DNA of 25,323 nucleotides from Spirochaetia bacterium. GTDB taxonomy: Bacteria > Spirochaetota > Spirochaetia > Treponematales > Treponemataceae. Below, in pieces: positions 13,733 through 21,639 of this stretch (its first letter is position 1; each line of letters opens with the position of its first letter). The DNA lies in contig CAAGIZ010000189.1 in the NCBI GenBank assembly GCA_900770075.1, positions 1 through 25,323 of the forward strand, given 5' to 3'. The translations under genes and the position numbers were made by a program. The notes below the pieces were generated by a model. The model saw only the letters and a list, made by a program, of their open reading frames with translations, made no database searches and was not told the DNA's origin.

Positions 13733-13965
13733 CCACTGACCACCACTGAACTGCCGGACTCTGACTGCTGTCCGTTCCCCTGTTTCTAACGGCACAAACC
13801 ACCGGGGGCGTTGCGGGGGTGTCCCCCGCAGAAGGGGTAGCGGACAAGCAACAAAGCGGAGTGAATCGGCAATGCTTGCAGTGACGATTCGCGGAGCGAC
13901 TTGCTTGGGAGCGAGGGGTTTGCGCAACGAGCACGTAGGTGCGAAGTTTCCAGCGAGGCTTTCCC
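13733..13965. other. GC-rich convergent gap, repeat-like
   Basis: About 230 bp between the SDR stop and the end of the chemosensory operon. After a short CCACTGACCACCACTGA repeat it becomes GC-rich, with a perfect hairpin TGCGGGGG-TGT-CCCCCGCA (13812-13830) and repeat-like GCGGAGTGAATCGG..GATTCGCGGAGC. Minus-strand frames of about 105 codons run through it, but their composition is not protein-like. No T-run terminator is clear for either flanking gene. Confidence 0.5.
13812..13830. terminator. GC-rich hairpin in the convergent gap
   Basis: Perfect 8-bp stem TGCGGGGG/CCCCCGCA with loop TGT. It is the strongest fold in the gap and could stop transcripts from both sides, although it lacks a T-run. 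Confidence 0.4.
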
Positions 13966-15744
13966 CTATTGCAAAATCATCTGGTGCAGGTTTTCCAGGT
14001 TTTGAGCCGCATTTTTCAGCTTTATTGCCGTTTCGTTTTCGGTATTCGTAGAGGCGGAAAAATTTTCGATTCCTGAGGCTATCTGACGCACGGTGGAAAC
14101 TATCTGGTCGAAGGCTGCGGACTGCTGGTAGATTATGTCCTTTATCTGAACGGCAGATTCCACGGTTATTTCCGATGATTTCTGGATTTCAAAGAATTTG
14201 TCCTTCAACTGGGCAGAAAGTTCAAGACCTTCCTTTATTTTTTCTGTTCCGCTTTCCGAGGTGATTATAAGGCTGTCCGATGAATGCTGGATTTCCGTAA
14301 TGCGCTCTTTTATCTGGTTTACGGAGTTCATGATTCCTGCGGCAAGACGGCGGACTTCGTTGGCTACAATATGGAAATTTTTTCCCGATTCTCCTGCGCT
14401 GGAGGCTTCCAGTTCTGCGTTAAAGGCGATAATTCTGGTCTGGTCTGCTATGTCATTGATGATTTTTACGATGTCCCAGATGCTTCCGATTTTGTCGCCC
14501 AGTTCCTTTATTCCCGTAATGGTAGAAACATTGGCATCGGTAATTTCGTTCATCTTGTCCAGATTTTTCTGCAGGGCGTCAAACCCCGACTCAACGCTGC
14601 TGGCGGTGTTTTCTGAAATTTTCGTAACGTCGGCAATTTTTCCGGCAATTCCCCTGGTCTGAGAGTCCGTTTCTTCCATTGTGGCAAGAATTTCCTTTAC
14701 GCCGGTGGACTGTTCCAGGGAAGTTGATGCAGTAGTTTCTGAAATTTCCGTCAGTTTTCCGATTGGCTCAATCATCTTGTTGCCGATTTCCCGAATTTCG
14801 TCCAAAACTGAGCGGAAAAGCAGCACCACCTTGTTTACCAGTGCAATGTTGTAGGAAATTTCGTTGTCGTAGTCGGTTGGCGTAAGTTCAACTGTAAAAA
14901 TGTCATTGGAAATTATGTTTTTCATTGCTGTCTGCAAATTCTGGGTGGATTCCAGAATGCGCGAAAGAAAGGCATATACGGAAGAAGCGCAGACAATTAT
15001 GTTTATAACAGAAATTACGGAAAGCCTTTTAAACTGAAACTTTGTTATTCCCGGAAAAGTAGCCGGCATAAAACCGCTTCCGCTGGTGGAAATTTCGTTG
15101 TGGAAGTAATAGCAGATAAGGCAGCTCATAAAGACAAGGGCTGAACTTAAAAGCGGCACTATTACAAAGGTGTTGAAGGTCTTTTCGTACCGTTCGCCAA
15201 AGTACTTTTTCTGGTCAAGGATTTTTTTGTCCAGTCCCTGTCTCACAAGTTCAGCCTCGTACTTTGAGCAGACTTTTTTTGAATAGCTGAACTCCAGAAG
15301 GCTTGCAATGTAGGAAGCATAATAACAGGCAAAGATACTGCACAGATTGACCCTGAGATTTGCCTTCAGCAGAAAATGATAGGCCAAAAAGAGGATGTGG
15401 CAGCAGACAAAAAAGTAGCAGAAACCGCTTATTCTGTTTCTGTCCGGCATTTTGTGGATAAGGAGAAAAAGTTCCGTCCTCTCTTCCACAGTGGATTCCC
15501 GGTTTTCCAGTTCCTGTATCCTCCGGGAAGCTTTTCCCATTATCAGCCTGTTTGTCAAAGGTGCCATAACAAACTGGGCAAACATATCCAGTCCAAAAAA
15601 CAGGGCGACAAACCACCAGTTTTTTATGCAATCAACGTTTATTATAAGCAGCGTATAGGAAAGGACGATAAGCCCGAATATGACGTTTGGAAGGACGCAG
15701 GCCTTTTCGCACTGGCTTAAAAAAGTTGCTTCTTTTTTCTTCAT
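13966..15744 (-). CDS. Methyl-accepting chemotaxis protein, membrane-embedded sensor type (second copy)
   Basis: The 592-residue protein has about six hydrophobic segments in its first 265 residues (for example VIFGLIVLSYTLLIINV, FVALFFGLDMFAQFVMAPL, FVIVPLLSSALVFMSCLICY, VISVINIIVCASSVYAFL), with no large periplasmic domain, then a long helical cytoplasmic MCP signalling domain. The tip reads IADQTRIIAFNAELEASSAGESGKN, recognisably the MCP hairpin but with two changes against the neighbour (Asn to Arg at ~437, Arg to Ser at ~449). Start at 15744 rather than 15768 because GGAGG lies six bases before it; the upstream MCP stop is one base away. Signals should pass through CheW to CheA of the same operon. 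Paralog of the next gene. Confidence 0.87.
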   Translation of the reverse strand: MKKKEATFLSQCEKACVLPNVIFGLIVLSYTLLIINVDCIKNWWFVALFFGLDMFAQFVMAPLTNRLIMGKASRRIQELENRESTVEERTELFLLIHKMPDRNRISGFCYFFVCCHILFLAYHFLLKANLRVNLCSIFACYYASYIASLLEFSYSKKVCSKYEAELVRQGLDKKILDQKKYFGERYEKTFNTFVIVPLLSSALVFMSCLICYYFHNEISTSGSGFMPATFPGITKFQFKRLSVISVINIIVCASSVYAFLSRILESTQNLQTAMKNIISNDIFTVELTPTDYDNEISYNIALVNKVVLLFRSVLDEIREIGNKMIEPIGKLTEISETTASTSLEQSTGVKEILATMEETDSQTRGIAGKIADVTKISENTASSVESGFDALQKNLDKMNEITDANVSTITGIKELGDKIGSIWDIVKIINDIADQTRIIAFNAELEASSAGESGKNFHIVANEVRRLAAGIMNSVNQIKERITEIQHSSDSLIITSESGTEKIKEGLELSAQLKDKFFEIQKSSEITVESAVQIKDIIYQQSAAFDQIVSTVRQIASGIENFSASTNTENETAIKLKNAAQNLENLHQMILQ

Positions 15745-15745
15745 T

Positions 15746-17518
15746 TTATGCCTCCATCTCATCTTCATCAGGCTGAAGAGTCTTTAATTTTTCTGAAATT
15801 TCGCACAGGTTTTCCGCAAAACTGTTTATGCTCTGGGTAGAAACAGAGAAGGTCTCCGCTGCCGCAGAAAGCTGCCTTAAAGTAACTACAATCTGTTCAA
15901 AAGCGGCTGTCTGCTGCTGAATGATTTTATTTATCTCTTCCGAAGAAGAATCAGCCATGGCAGAGGAATTCCTTAAATCCGTAAAATTGCCGTAAAGTTC
16001 GTCTACGATTTCGTTCCCTTCGATGATTTTTTTGTTGCCGCTCTGGGAAGAAAGCAGCAGTTTTTCCGAAGAGTGCTGTATTTCGATGATTTTGCTGCGG
16101 ATTTCGTTTGTAGACTGAATCGTATTGTTGGTAAGCCGGCGTATTTCCGCTGCAACAAGGTGAAAATTCTTTCCCGACTCCCCTGCCCTGGACGCTTCCA
16201 GTTCTGCGTTAAAGGCGATGATGTTTGTCTGGTCAGCAATGGAATTGATTATTCCTGCAATGTCCGAAATGCCGGAAATTTTGTCGCTAAGGGTTTTTAT
16301 GCCGTCAAGGGTGATTTCGTTTGCCTGCCGGATTTCTGAAAGCTTGTGAATGTTGTTTTTGAGGATGTCAAAGCCGTCGTTTATTACTTCCGTAGTCTTC
16401 CGGGCAACGAGGGAAACTTCTTCGATTTTTGAAGAGATGTTCCTTGCCATGGAATCGGATTCTTCCATTGCGGCAAGAAGCTCCTTTACGCCGGAATTCT
16501 GCTCCAGGGAAGTTACGGAGGTTTCCTTGGAAATTACGGACAGCTCATTGCTGGATTCCACAACCTGCATGCTTATTTCGCCTGTCGTATGCAAAATTGT
16601 CTGGAGAATGTCGGAAATGGTGTTTATAAGGTGGATGTTGTACATAAACTCGTTGGAAAGATCCGTAGACGAGCGTTTTATGTTGTACAGGTTTTTTCTG
16701 TTTATGTTGAGCAGGATGTTTTTTGTAAAGTTGATGGATTTCATCATCCGCTTAAACAGAATTATGGACAGGATGCTGAAAAAAAGCGTGTTCATAAGAA
16801 GGATAATAACAAGACGGAAAAGCGTAACGGAAAAATCCGGTTTGTTTACATAGCAGTGCCAGGAAAAAATCATGTTAAAGACATTGACTATGATAATCGG
16901 GCCGAAAATATGAATTACCGTTATTGCCGTAGAAGAAAGCCCGAAGGTGTGTTTTTCTTCAACCTCGACCTCCGAAACTCCCTTTTCGATTATGCAGGCA
17001 GCGTGAGCTGAACATATTTTCTGAGTCTGCTCAAAAGAAAAGACAAAGCCCATGTACGCCCCTATAAAACCTGAACACAGCGACATGACAAAAGTTTCCA
17101 TGGAAGTTTCGCCGAGTTTTCTGCATATAAAAGTCCAGCAGAGCACCCCGAAATAAAACACCAGAAAAACCTGAATTCCCACCTTTACGGGAATTCCCAT
17201 AAGCTGCTTTAAAAGGATTGTCCTCTCCCTCTCCGAAGTTTCGTAGGCATAAAACCATTCCAGATCGTCAGACACCTTTTGGGTAATCATCTTGTTTGTC
17301 AAAGGTGCAACAAGAAATTGAAGAACTACCAGAATTCCCAGTGCCCACAAAAGCATAGGAACTACGTGCCCGGCCGGAATCCTTACGGTGATGAGCATAT
17401 ACAGGGCAGCCACAATTCCTGTAATGACGTTTGGAATCATTCCGGCATCGTAAATCTGCTTTTTTAAATTAGTCTTCTGTTTTTCGTTTTTTCCTCTGGT
17501 TTTTCTTGAAAAAATCAT
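15746..17518 (-). CDS. Methyl-accepting chemotaxis protein, membrane-embedded sensor type (first copy)
   Basis: The 590-residue protein has about six membrane segments within residues 27-256 (VITGIVAALYMLITVRI, LLWALGILVVLQFLVAPL, IQVFLVFYFGVLCWTFI, VMSLCSGFIGAYMGFVF, VIHIFGPIIIVNVFNMIF, LFRLVIILLMNTLFFSIL), then a helical region with Glu/Gln pairs suited to CheR/CheB modification and a canonical-looking tip IADQTNIIAFNAELEASRAGE (Gln430, Asn432, Arg444). The absence of a periplasmic domain suggests sensing within or next to the membrane. GGGGGA precedes the ATG by four bases. It starts 44 bp after the cyclase stop and belongs to the same operon. Confidence 0.88.
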   Translation of the reverse strand: MIFSRKTRGKNEKQKTNLKKQIYDAGMIPNVITGIVAALYMLITVRIPAGHVVPMLLWALGILVVLQFLVAPLTNKMITQKVSDDLEWFYAYETSERERTILLKQLMGIPVKVGIQVFLVFYFGVLCWTFICRKLGETSMETFVMSLCSGFIGAYMGFVFSFEQTQKICSAHAACIIEKGVSEVEVEEKHTFGLSSTAITVIHIFGPIIIVNVFNMIFSWHCYVNKPDFSVTLFRLVIILLMNTLFFSILSIILFKRMMKSINFTKNILLNINRKNLYNIKRSSTDLSNEFMYNIHLINTISDILQTILHTTGEISMQVVESSNELSVISKETSVTSLEQNSGVKELLAAMEESDSMARNISSKIEEVSLVARKTTEVINDGFDILKNNIHKLSEIRQANEITLDGIKTLSDKISGISDIAGIINSIADQTNIIAFNAELEASRAGESGKNFHLVAAEIRRLTNNTIQSTNEIRSKIIEIQHSSEKLLLSSQSGNKKIIEGNEIVDELYGNFTDLRNSSAMADSSSEEINKIIQQQTAAFEQIVVTLRQLSAAAETFSVSTQSINSFAENLCEISEKLKTLQPDEDEMEA

Positions 17519-17562
17519 ATATTCCCCCGTACTAAAATTACCTCAAAGTTACCTCTAAAAAT

Positions 17563-19425
17563 CTATTTTGAAGTAAGCGAAACAGCTCCGTCCCAGTTTT
17601 CAGGAGGATTTTTGCAGAATTCCACACATCTCTCCTTAAGCAAAAGACAGCTTTTATCTTCCGGCACAAGTTCAAGTGCCCTGTCAAAATAAGAAAGGGC
17701 AAGGGAAAATGCTCCGTTTGTGTAAAGGCTCAGACCCTTCTGGTAGCACTGCATAAATTCCTCTCCAAAACTTCTGCCTGCCGCCTTGTAAATCTGAACG
17801 CCAAGTTTTTTTCCCTTTACCTTTACCGTATCGACCTGCAAAAGGTTGAAATTTCCCTTCAACTCTTTTTTCAGCCCCTCGGAAAGGATAATCTTTGCAC
17901 CGTATTTTTTAGTAAGCCCTTCAAGCCTGGAAGCAAGGTTTACCGTATCTCCTATGACAGTATAATCCCTCTTGTCCTTACAGCCGATGTTCCCCACGAT
18001 AACTTCTCCATAGTGAATTCCGATGCCGATGTCGAAAGTCATTCCCTCAGGAAAATCCAGAACAGAACAGTCTATTTCCGGCAAAGTCGAAATCATCTCC
18101 AGAGCCGCTTTTAGCGAACGGTCTGCATTGTCCACGTAACTTATGGGCGCACCAAAGATTGCCATAATCGCATCTCCCATAAACTTGTCGATGGAACCGC
18201 CGTGTTTTTTTATCACATCCACCATTCTTGAAAAGTAGCCGTTCAAAAATCCCACGACGTTTTCAGGCTTGTTTATCTCGCTGAGGGAGGTAAAATTCCG
18301 TATGTCGCAGATTAAAATTGCAACCCTGCGCTTTTCGTTTTCGGACTGGGTTTCGTTTTTTTCGGTTTTTAAAAGTTCGCCGATAATTTCTTCGGGAACA
18401 TATTTTGAAAGGGCAGACCGAAGCCCTTTTTCTGCGGCAATGGATTTTCTGTATTGCACTGCACTTTCAAGGATAAAGCCGATTTTCTGGCAGAAAAACT
18501 CCAGAGTGGCAACGGTTTTGTAGTCAAAAAAATTATTCACCTTTGAAGCAATGTGCAAAGTTCCTGTAATGCCGGAGCTTTCCAGTGGAAAAACCATATA
18601 CGAAGACAATTTGTCTGCGTCAAAACCAGAACCTGAACTTTTCCCGCCAGTTTCCAGCACACTTTCCAGCGGAAAATTCTTTATCTTCTGAACCCCTGTT
18701 CCAAATTTCGACGTAAGGTTTCTAAAATCGTTCATGCAGATTTTAAAAAATGAATTTTCTTCCCCGCCTTCTTTCTGTTCCCCGGTGCCGGAAAAGAAAC
18801 ACTCCACAGGATCCTGATTTAAAAATAAAGCCGCCCCATCGTACCTGCACAGGGAATGAATGACAGAAAAAATCTCCTTTATGAGCGTGTCCCTCTCCCT
18901 GTAAAACGCCGCCAAATCCACGGCAGAATCCAAAAGCCAGGCATAGTGCCGCATTCTTTCCATAGAATGAACTACTGCCATCGGAAAATTTTTCTCCAGA
19001 GCTTTCTGCCCGACAAAAACTTCCGCATCAATTACAGCGGTCTCTGAATCACCTGCAGTTCCTGCCCGGCAGTTTTTTACAGCCTGAACAAGTTCCGTAA
19101 AATCATTATCTTCCATATAAATGATTTTATCCGCCCCACATCGGCTCACCCAAAAATCCTCAGAAAAGTCTTCTATGGTAAAAAGAATTACCGGAAAATA
19201 ACGGTAATCCGGGGAATTTTTTATGACAGAGCAAAGCTGAAGCCCTGTAATCGTTTTAAGGGAAAAATCGCACAAAAGACAGAATGGCGGAGACTTCAGG
19301 GCCGCAGAAGCGCAGTCAAGACCGTCTTCAAAAATTTCAATTTCAAAACCGCAGTCTTGCAGGACTGAAGAAATTTTTTTTGCAATGAGGGAAGAACTTT
19401 CTGCCAGAAAAACTTTTTTATTCAT
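17563..19425 (-). CDS. Receiver-GAF-class III adenylate cyclase with C-terminal TPR
   Basis: The 620-residue soluble protein has an N-terminal receiver-like domain (1-120), a GAF-like domain (about 170-325), a class III cyclase domain (about 365-548) and a TPR-like tail (555-605). Cyclase residues look intact: metal Asp374 in CDIRNFTSL and Asp418 in KFMGDAIMAIFG, adenine-type Lys414 and Asp493 in YTVIGDTVNLASR, transition-state Asn496 and Arg500. It should make cAMP. The receiver keeps phospho-acceptor Asp53 but has Glu9-Ser10 where two acids are expected and Met104 near the conserved Lys, so it may be a pseudo-receiver. The ATG overlaps the cheA stop by eight bases, a strong sign that output of this chemosensory system runs through the cyclase. 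Guanylate cyclase activity is less likely. Confidence 0.9.
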   Translation of the reverse strand: MNKKVFLAESSSLIAKKISSVLQDCGFEIEIFEDGLDCASAALKSPPFCLLCDFSLKTITGLQLCSVIKNSPDYRYFPVILFTIEDFSEDFWVSRCGADKIIYMEDNDFTELVQAVKNCRAGTAGDSETAVIDAEVFVGQKALEKNFPMAVVHSMERMRHYAWLLDSAVDLAAFYRERDTLIKEIFSVIHSLCRYDGAALFLNQDPVECFFSGTGEQKEGGEENSFFKICMNDFRNLTSKFGTGVQKIKNFPLESVLETGGKSSGSGFDADKLSSYMVFPLESSGITGTLHIASKVNNFFDYKTVATLEFFCQKIGFILESAVQYRKSIAAEKGLRSALSKYVPEEIIGELLKTEKNETQSENEKRRVAILICDIRNFTSLSEINKPENVVGFLNGYFSRMVDVIKKHGGSIDKFMGDAIMAIFGAPISYVDNADRSLKAALEMISTLPEIDCSVLDFPEGMTFDIGIGIHYGEVIVGNIGCKDKRDYTVIGDTVNLASRLEGLTKKYGAKIILSEGLKKELKGNFNLLQVDTVKVKGKKLGVQIYKAAGRSFGEEFMQCYQKGLSLYTNGAFSLALSYFDRALELVPEDKSCLLLKERCVEFCKNPPENWDGAVSLTSK

Positions 19426-21544
19426 CGGCCAGCAGCTCCCTTGCTTTTGCAGTCAGATTTTCCCGCTCAAAGTCAGATTTTACGATATAACCCTGAGCAC
19501 CAAGATTTTTTACCTGATTTTCTATGTCTTTTTCGTAAACCGACGAAACAATTATGACAGGAATTTTTTTCAGGCTTTCGGTGTGCCTCATGTTGTGCAG
19601 AAGGTCAAAACCGTCCATCCTCGGCATTTTGATATCCGTAACCACAAGGTCAAAATTGCAGGACTTCATCTTTTCCAGTGCTTCAATTCCGTCGCAGGCA
19701 ACAGAAACCTTGTAATTTTCCTGTTCAAGAATGATTTTTTCGATGTTTCTGGTGGTATGGGAATCATCAACAACAAGAACGGAGCGGATTTTCGGACTTT
19801 TTTTGACTTCCAGCTCCTTAACTTCGTATGAACTTACCGCATTAAACCGCTTGATGCAGTTTGGAATGTTCAAAACCGGAATAATCCTGTAGTTTTCGTC
19901 AAAGACAACCCCCTGCAAACCTTCAAAGGATTTTAAAAGATTTGGAACCGGCTTTATGACGACAGTTTTGTAGTGAAGGATTTCGTCCACAGTAACGGCA
20001 ATTTTTGAGTTCAAATATTCAATCACCACAAGGGGAACTTCCCTGTTCTCTCCCGAAAAAGTGCCGGAAAGTTTTCCGATGATTGCATCAAAATCGTAAA
20101 CAGGCAGCAGCTCGTTGTGCAGGTTGATTACAGGCCCCCTCTGAAGCTTTAAAAACAGGTTTTGGGGAACTGTGAGAATTTCAGAAATATAGTGAGAAAG
20201 AATAAGGTAAAGGTTGCGCCCCTGCCTTACAAAAAGTCCGTCCTGGGTTGCAAGGGAAGAAGGCAGGGAAAGTTCAATTTTCGTACCCTTGTTTTTTTCG
20301 CTGGAAATGGAAATTTTTCCTTTTAAAGCGTCCATCTCCGACCTTACCACATCCATGCCGATTCCCCGGCCGGAAAGCTCAGAAACCTCGTCCCTTGTGG
20401 AAAAGCCGGACAAAAAAATAAACTGAACCAGCTCGTCCTCGTTCATCTTGGAAATTTCCTTGGACTTTTCTATAAAACGCTCCATGGCTTTTGAGCGGAT
20501 TTTTTCAAAATCAAGACCGCATCCGTCATCAGAAACAGTTACGATTATCCTGTTTGAATTTTGGGAAACATTTACCCGGACAAGCCCGTTTTCGTTTTTT
20601 CCCAGAGCCTTCCGTTCTTCCGGGCTTTCGATTCCGTGGTCTAAAGAATTGCGCACAAGGTGAAGCAGGATTTTCGGAAGCTTTTCCAGGATGGATTTAT
20701 CGATGGTTATCTCTGTGGAAGGAATTTCAAATTCTACGTTTTTGCCAAGTTTTATCGCCTCGGAAGCAACAGAGTGTTTAAGAGGCTGCAAAATCATGTC
20801 AAAAGGAAGCATCCGTAAAGCAATGATTTTTTCCTGAATGTCGAAACTCTGTTTTTCCAGAACTTCCAGATTTTCGTCAATTTCCCGAAAACCGTCAAAC
20901 CCGAATTTTGCGGTCTCTGCCTTGATTTTTGCCAGCTCGTTTTTAAGCCTTATCTGCCGGATTAAAAGCTTGTCAAAAGACTGCAAGATGGAATTTACAT
21001 CGGAAACTTGAATTTTTATCGTCTTAGAATCGTGGAAAATCCCGTTTTTTTCGGAAAAGTCGGCTTCCTCTTTTTTTTCGGTTTTAAAATCTTCAGAAAA
21101 GGTTTCTCCGTTGCAGGCCCGGCGGATATTTTCTATTACAAAATCAAAATTTTCAATGCTGTCGCAGCCACATTCTTCCACCGCTTCCAGAGCAGCCTTT
21201 AAAATTTCGATTATGGTCAGAAGGAAGGTAACGTAAGTCCGGCTTATTTCAAAATGGTTTCCAGACAGCTTTTTAAAAACGTTTTCTGTTTCGTGAACGA
21301 CTTTTTCAATCTGCTGAAATTCCATTATCCTGGAAGTACCCTTCAGGGTATGAAGAATTCTCAAAAGTTCCTTAAAAAGACTCTCGTTTCTGTCATCCCT
21401 GGTAAATCCTATGCAGATTTCTTCCAGCTGGGAAAGATACTCCCTGGATTCGAGAAGATAATCCTGAACAAAAGAGTCCCTGTCAAACCCTGCTGCCTGA
21501 TTAAATGCTGCCGTGTCCTTTTCGCCAATCAAAACTCTCACCAC
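19418..21544 (-). CDS. cheA: Hybrid chemotaxis histidine kinase CheA with C-terminal receiver
   Basis: The 708-residue protein contains, in order, an Hpt/P1 domain with His65 in ILHTLKGTSR, a short linker with no P2 domain, a P3 dimerisation helix pair (about 175-245), a HATPase with N-box LVRNSLDHGIE (Asn299), G1 SDDGCGLDF and G2 GRGIGMD, a CheW-like P5 (about 430-570), and a complete receiver (586-708) with Asp593/Asp594, Asp637, Ser667 and Lys689. The missing P2 and added receiver mark the CheA-CheY hybrid type found in non-flagellar chemosensory systems (compare FrzE). Start is GTG at 21544 with a weak ribosome site; the first ~18 residues lie outside the Hpt domain. A hairpin repeat lies in the 95-bp leader. 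The receiver may be a phosphate sink or the regulatory output. Confidence 0.93.
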   Translation of the reverse strand: MVRVLIGEKDTAAFNQAAGFDRDSFVQDYLLESREYLSQLEEICIGFTRDDRNESLFKELLRILHTLKGTSRIMEFQQIEKVVHETENVFKKLSGNHFEISRTYVTFLLTIIEILKAALEAVEECGCDSIENFDFVIENIRRACNGETFSEDFKTEKKEEADFSEKNGIFHDSKTIKIQVSDVNSILQSFDKLLIRQIRLKNELAKIKAETAKFGFDGFREIDENLEVLEKQSFDIQEKIIALRMLPFDMILQPLKHSVASEAIKLGKNVEFEIPSTEITIDKSILEKLPKILLHLVRNSLDHGIESPEERKALGKNENGLVRVNVSQNSNRIIVTVSDDGCGLDFEKIRSKAMERFIEKSKEISKMNEDELVQFIFLSGFSTRDEVSELSGRGIGMDVVRSEMDALKGKISISSEKNKGTKIELSLPSSLATQDGLFVRQGRNLYLILSHYISEILTVPQNLFLKLQRGPVINLHNELLPVYDFDAIIGKLSGTFSGENREVPLVVIEYLNSKIAVTVDEILHYKTVVIKPVPNLLKSFEGLQGVVFDENYRIIPVLNIPNCIKRFNAVSSYEVKELEVKKSPKIRSVLVVDDSHTTRNIEKIILEQENYKVSVACDGIEALEKMKSCNFDLVVTDIKMPRMDGFDLLHNMRHTESLKKIPVIIVSSVYEKDIENQVKNLGAQGYIVKSDFERENLTAKARELLADE

Positions 21545-21564
21545 TACCTATAAAGTTTTTCAGT

Positions 21565-21605
21565 GCACCTCTAAAAAATCTGCAAAGACGAGTTTTTCAA
21601 GGTGC
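21565..21605. repeat. 41-bp imperfect hairpin element in the cheA leader
   Basis: GCACCT at one end pairs with AGGTGC at the other, and an A-run pairs with a T-run inside. Read on the minus strand it matches the perfect hairpin at 25273-25313 at 37 of 41 positions, including GAAAAACTCGTCTTTGC exactly. It is therefore a second copy of a small dispersed palindromic element, located inside the operon between cheR and cheA. Confidence 0.75.
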
Positions 21606-21639
21606 CTTTCTATATTTTACCAACACAATTCAGAACTCT

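Noticed and set aside
13598..13934. Two minus-strand frames of about 107-109 codons in the GC-rich gap after the SDR gene
   Set aside because: They overlap the SDR 3' end and a repeat-like island, have Arg/Pro/Ser-rich composition typical of spurious frames and no ribosome site.
17538..17560. Possible third copy of the dispersed hairpin element (ACCTCTAAAAATCT) between cyclase and first MCP
   Set aside because: Only about 13 bases match one arm of the copy at 21565 and no second arm is present; chance A/T-rich similarity is possible. A duplicated TTACCTC is there but explains nothing on its own.
19418..19425. CheA and cyclase as one split or frameshifted fusion gene
   Set aside because: The overlap ATGAATAA is a clean stop-start coupling, CheA ends after a complete receiver and the cyclase begins with its own domain, so two genes are the simpler reading.
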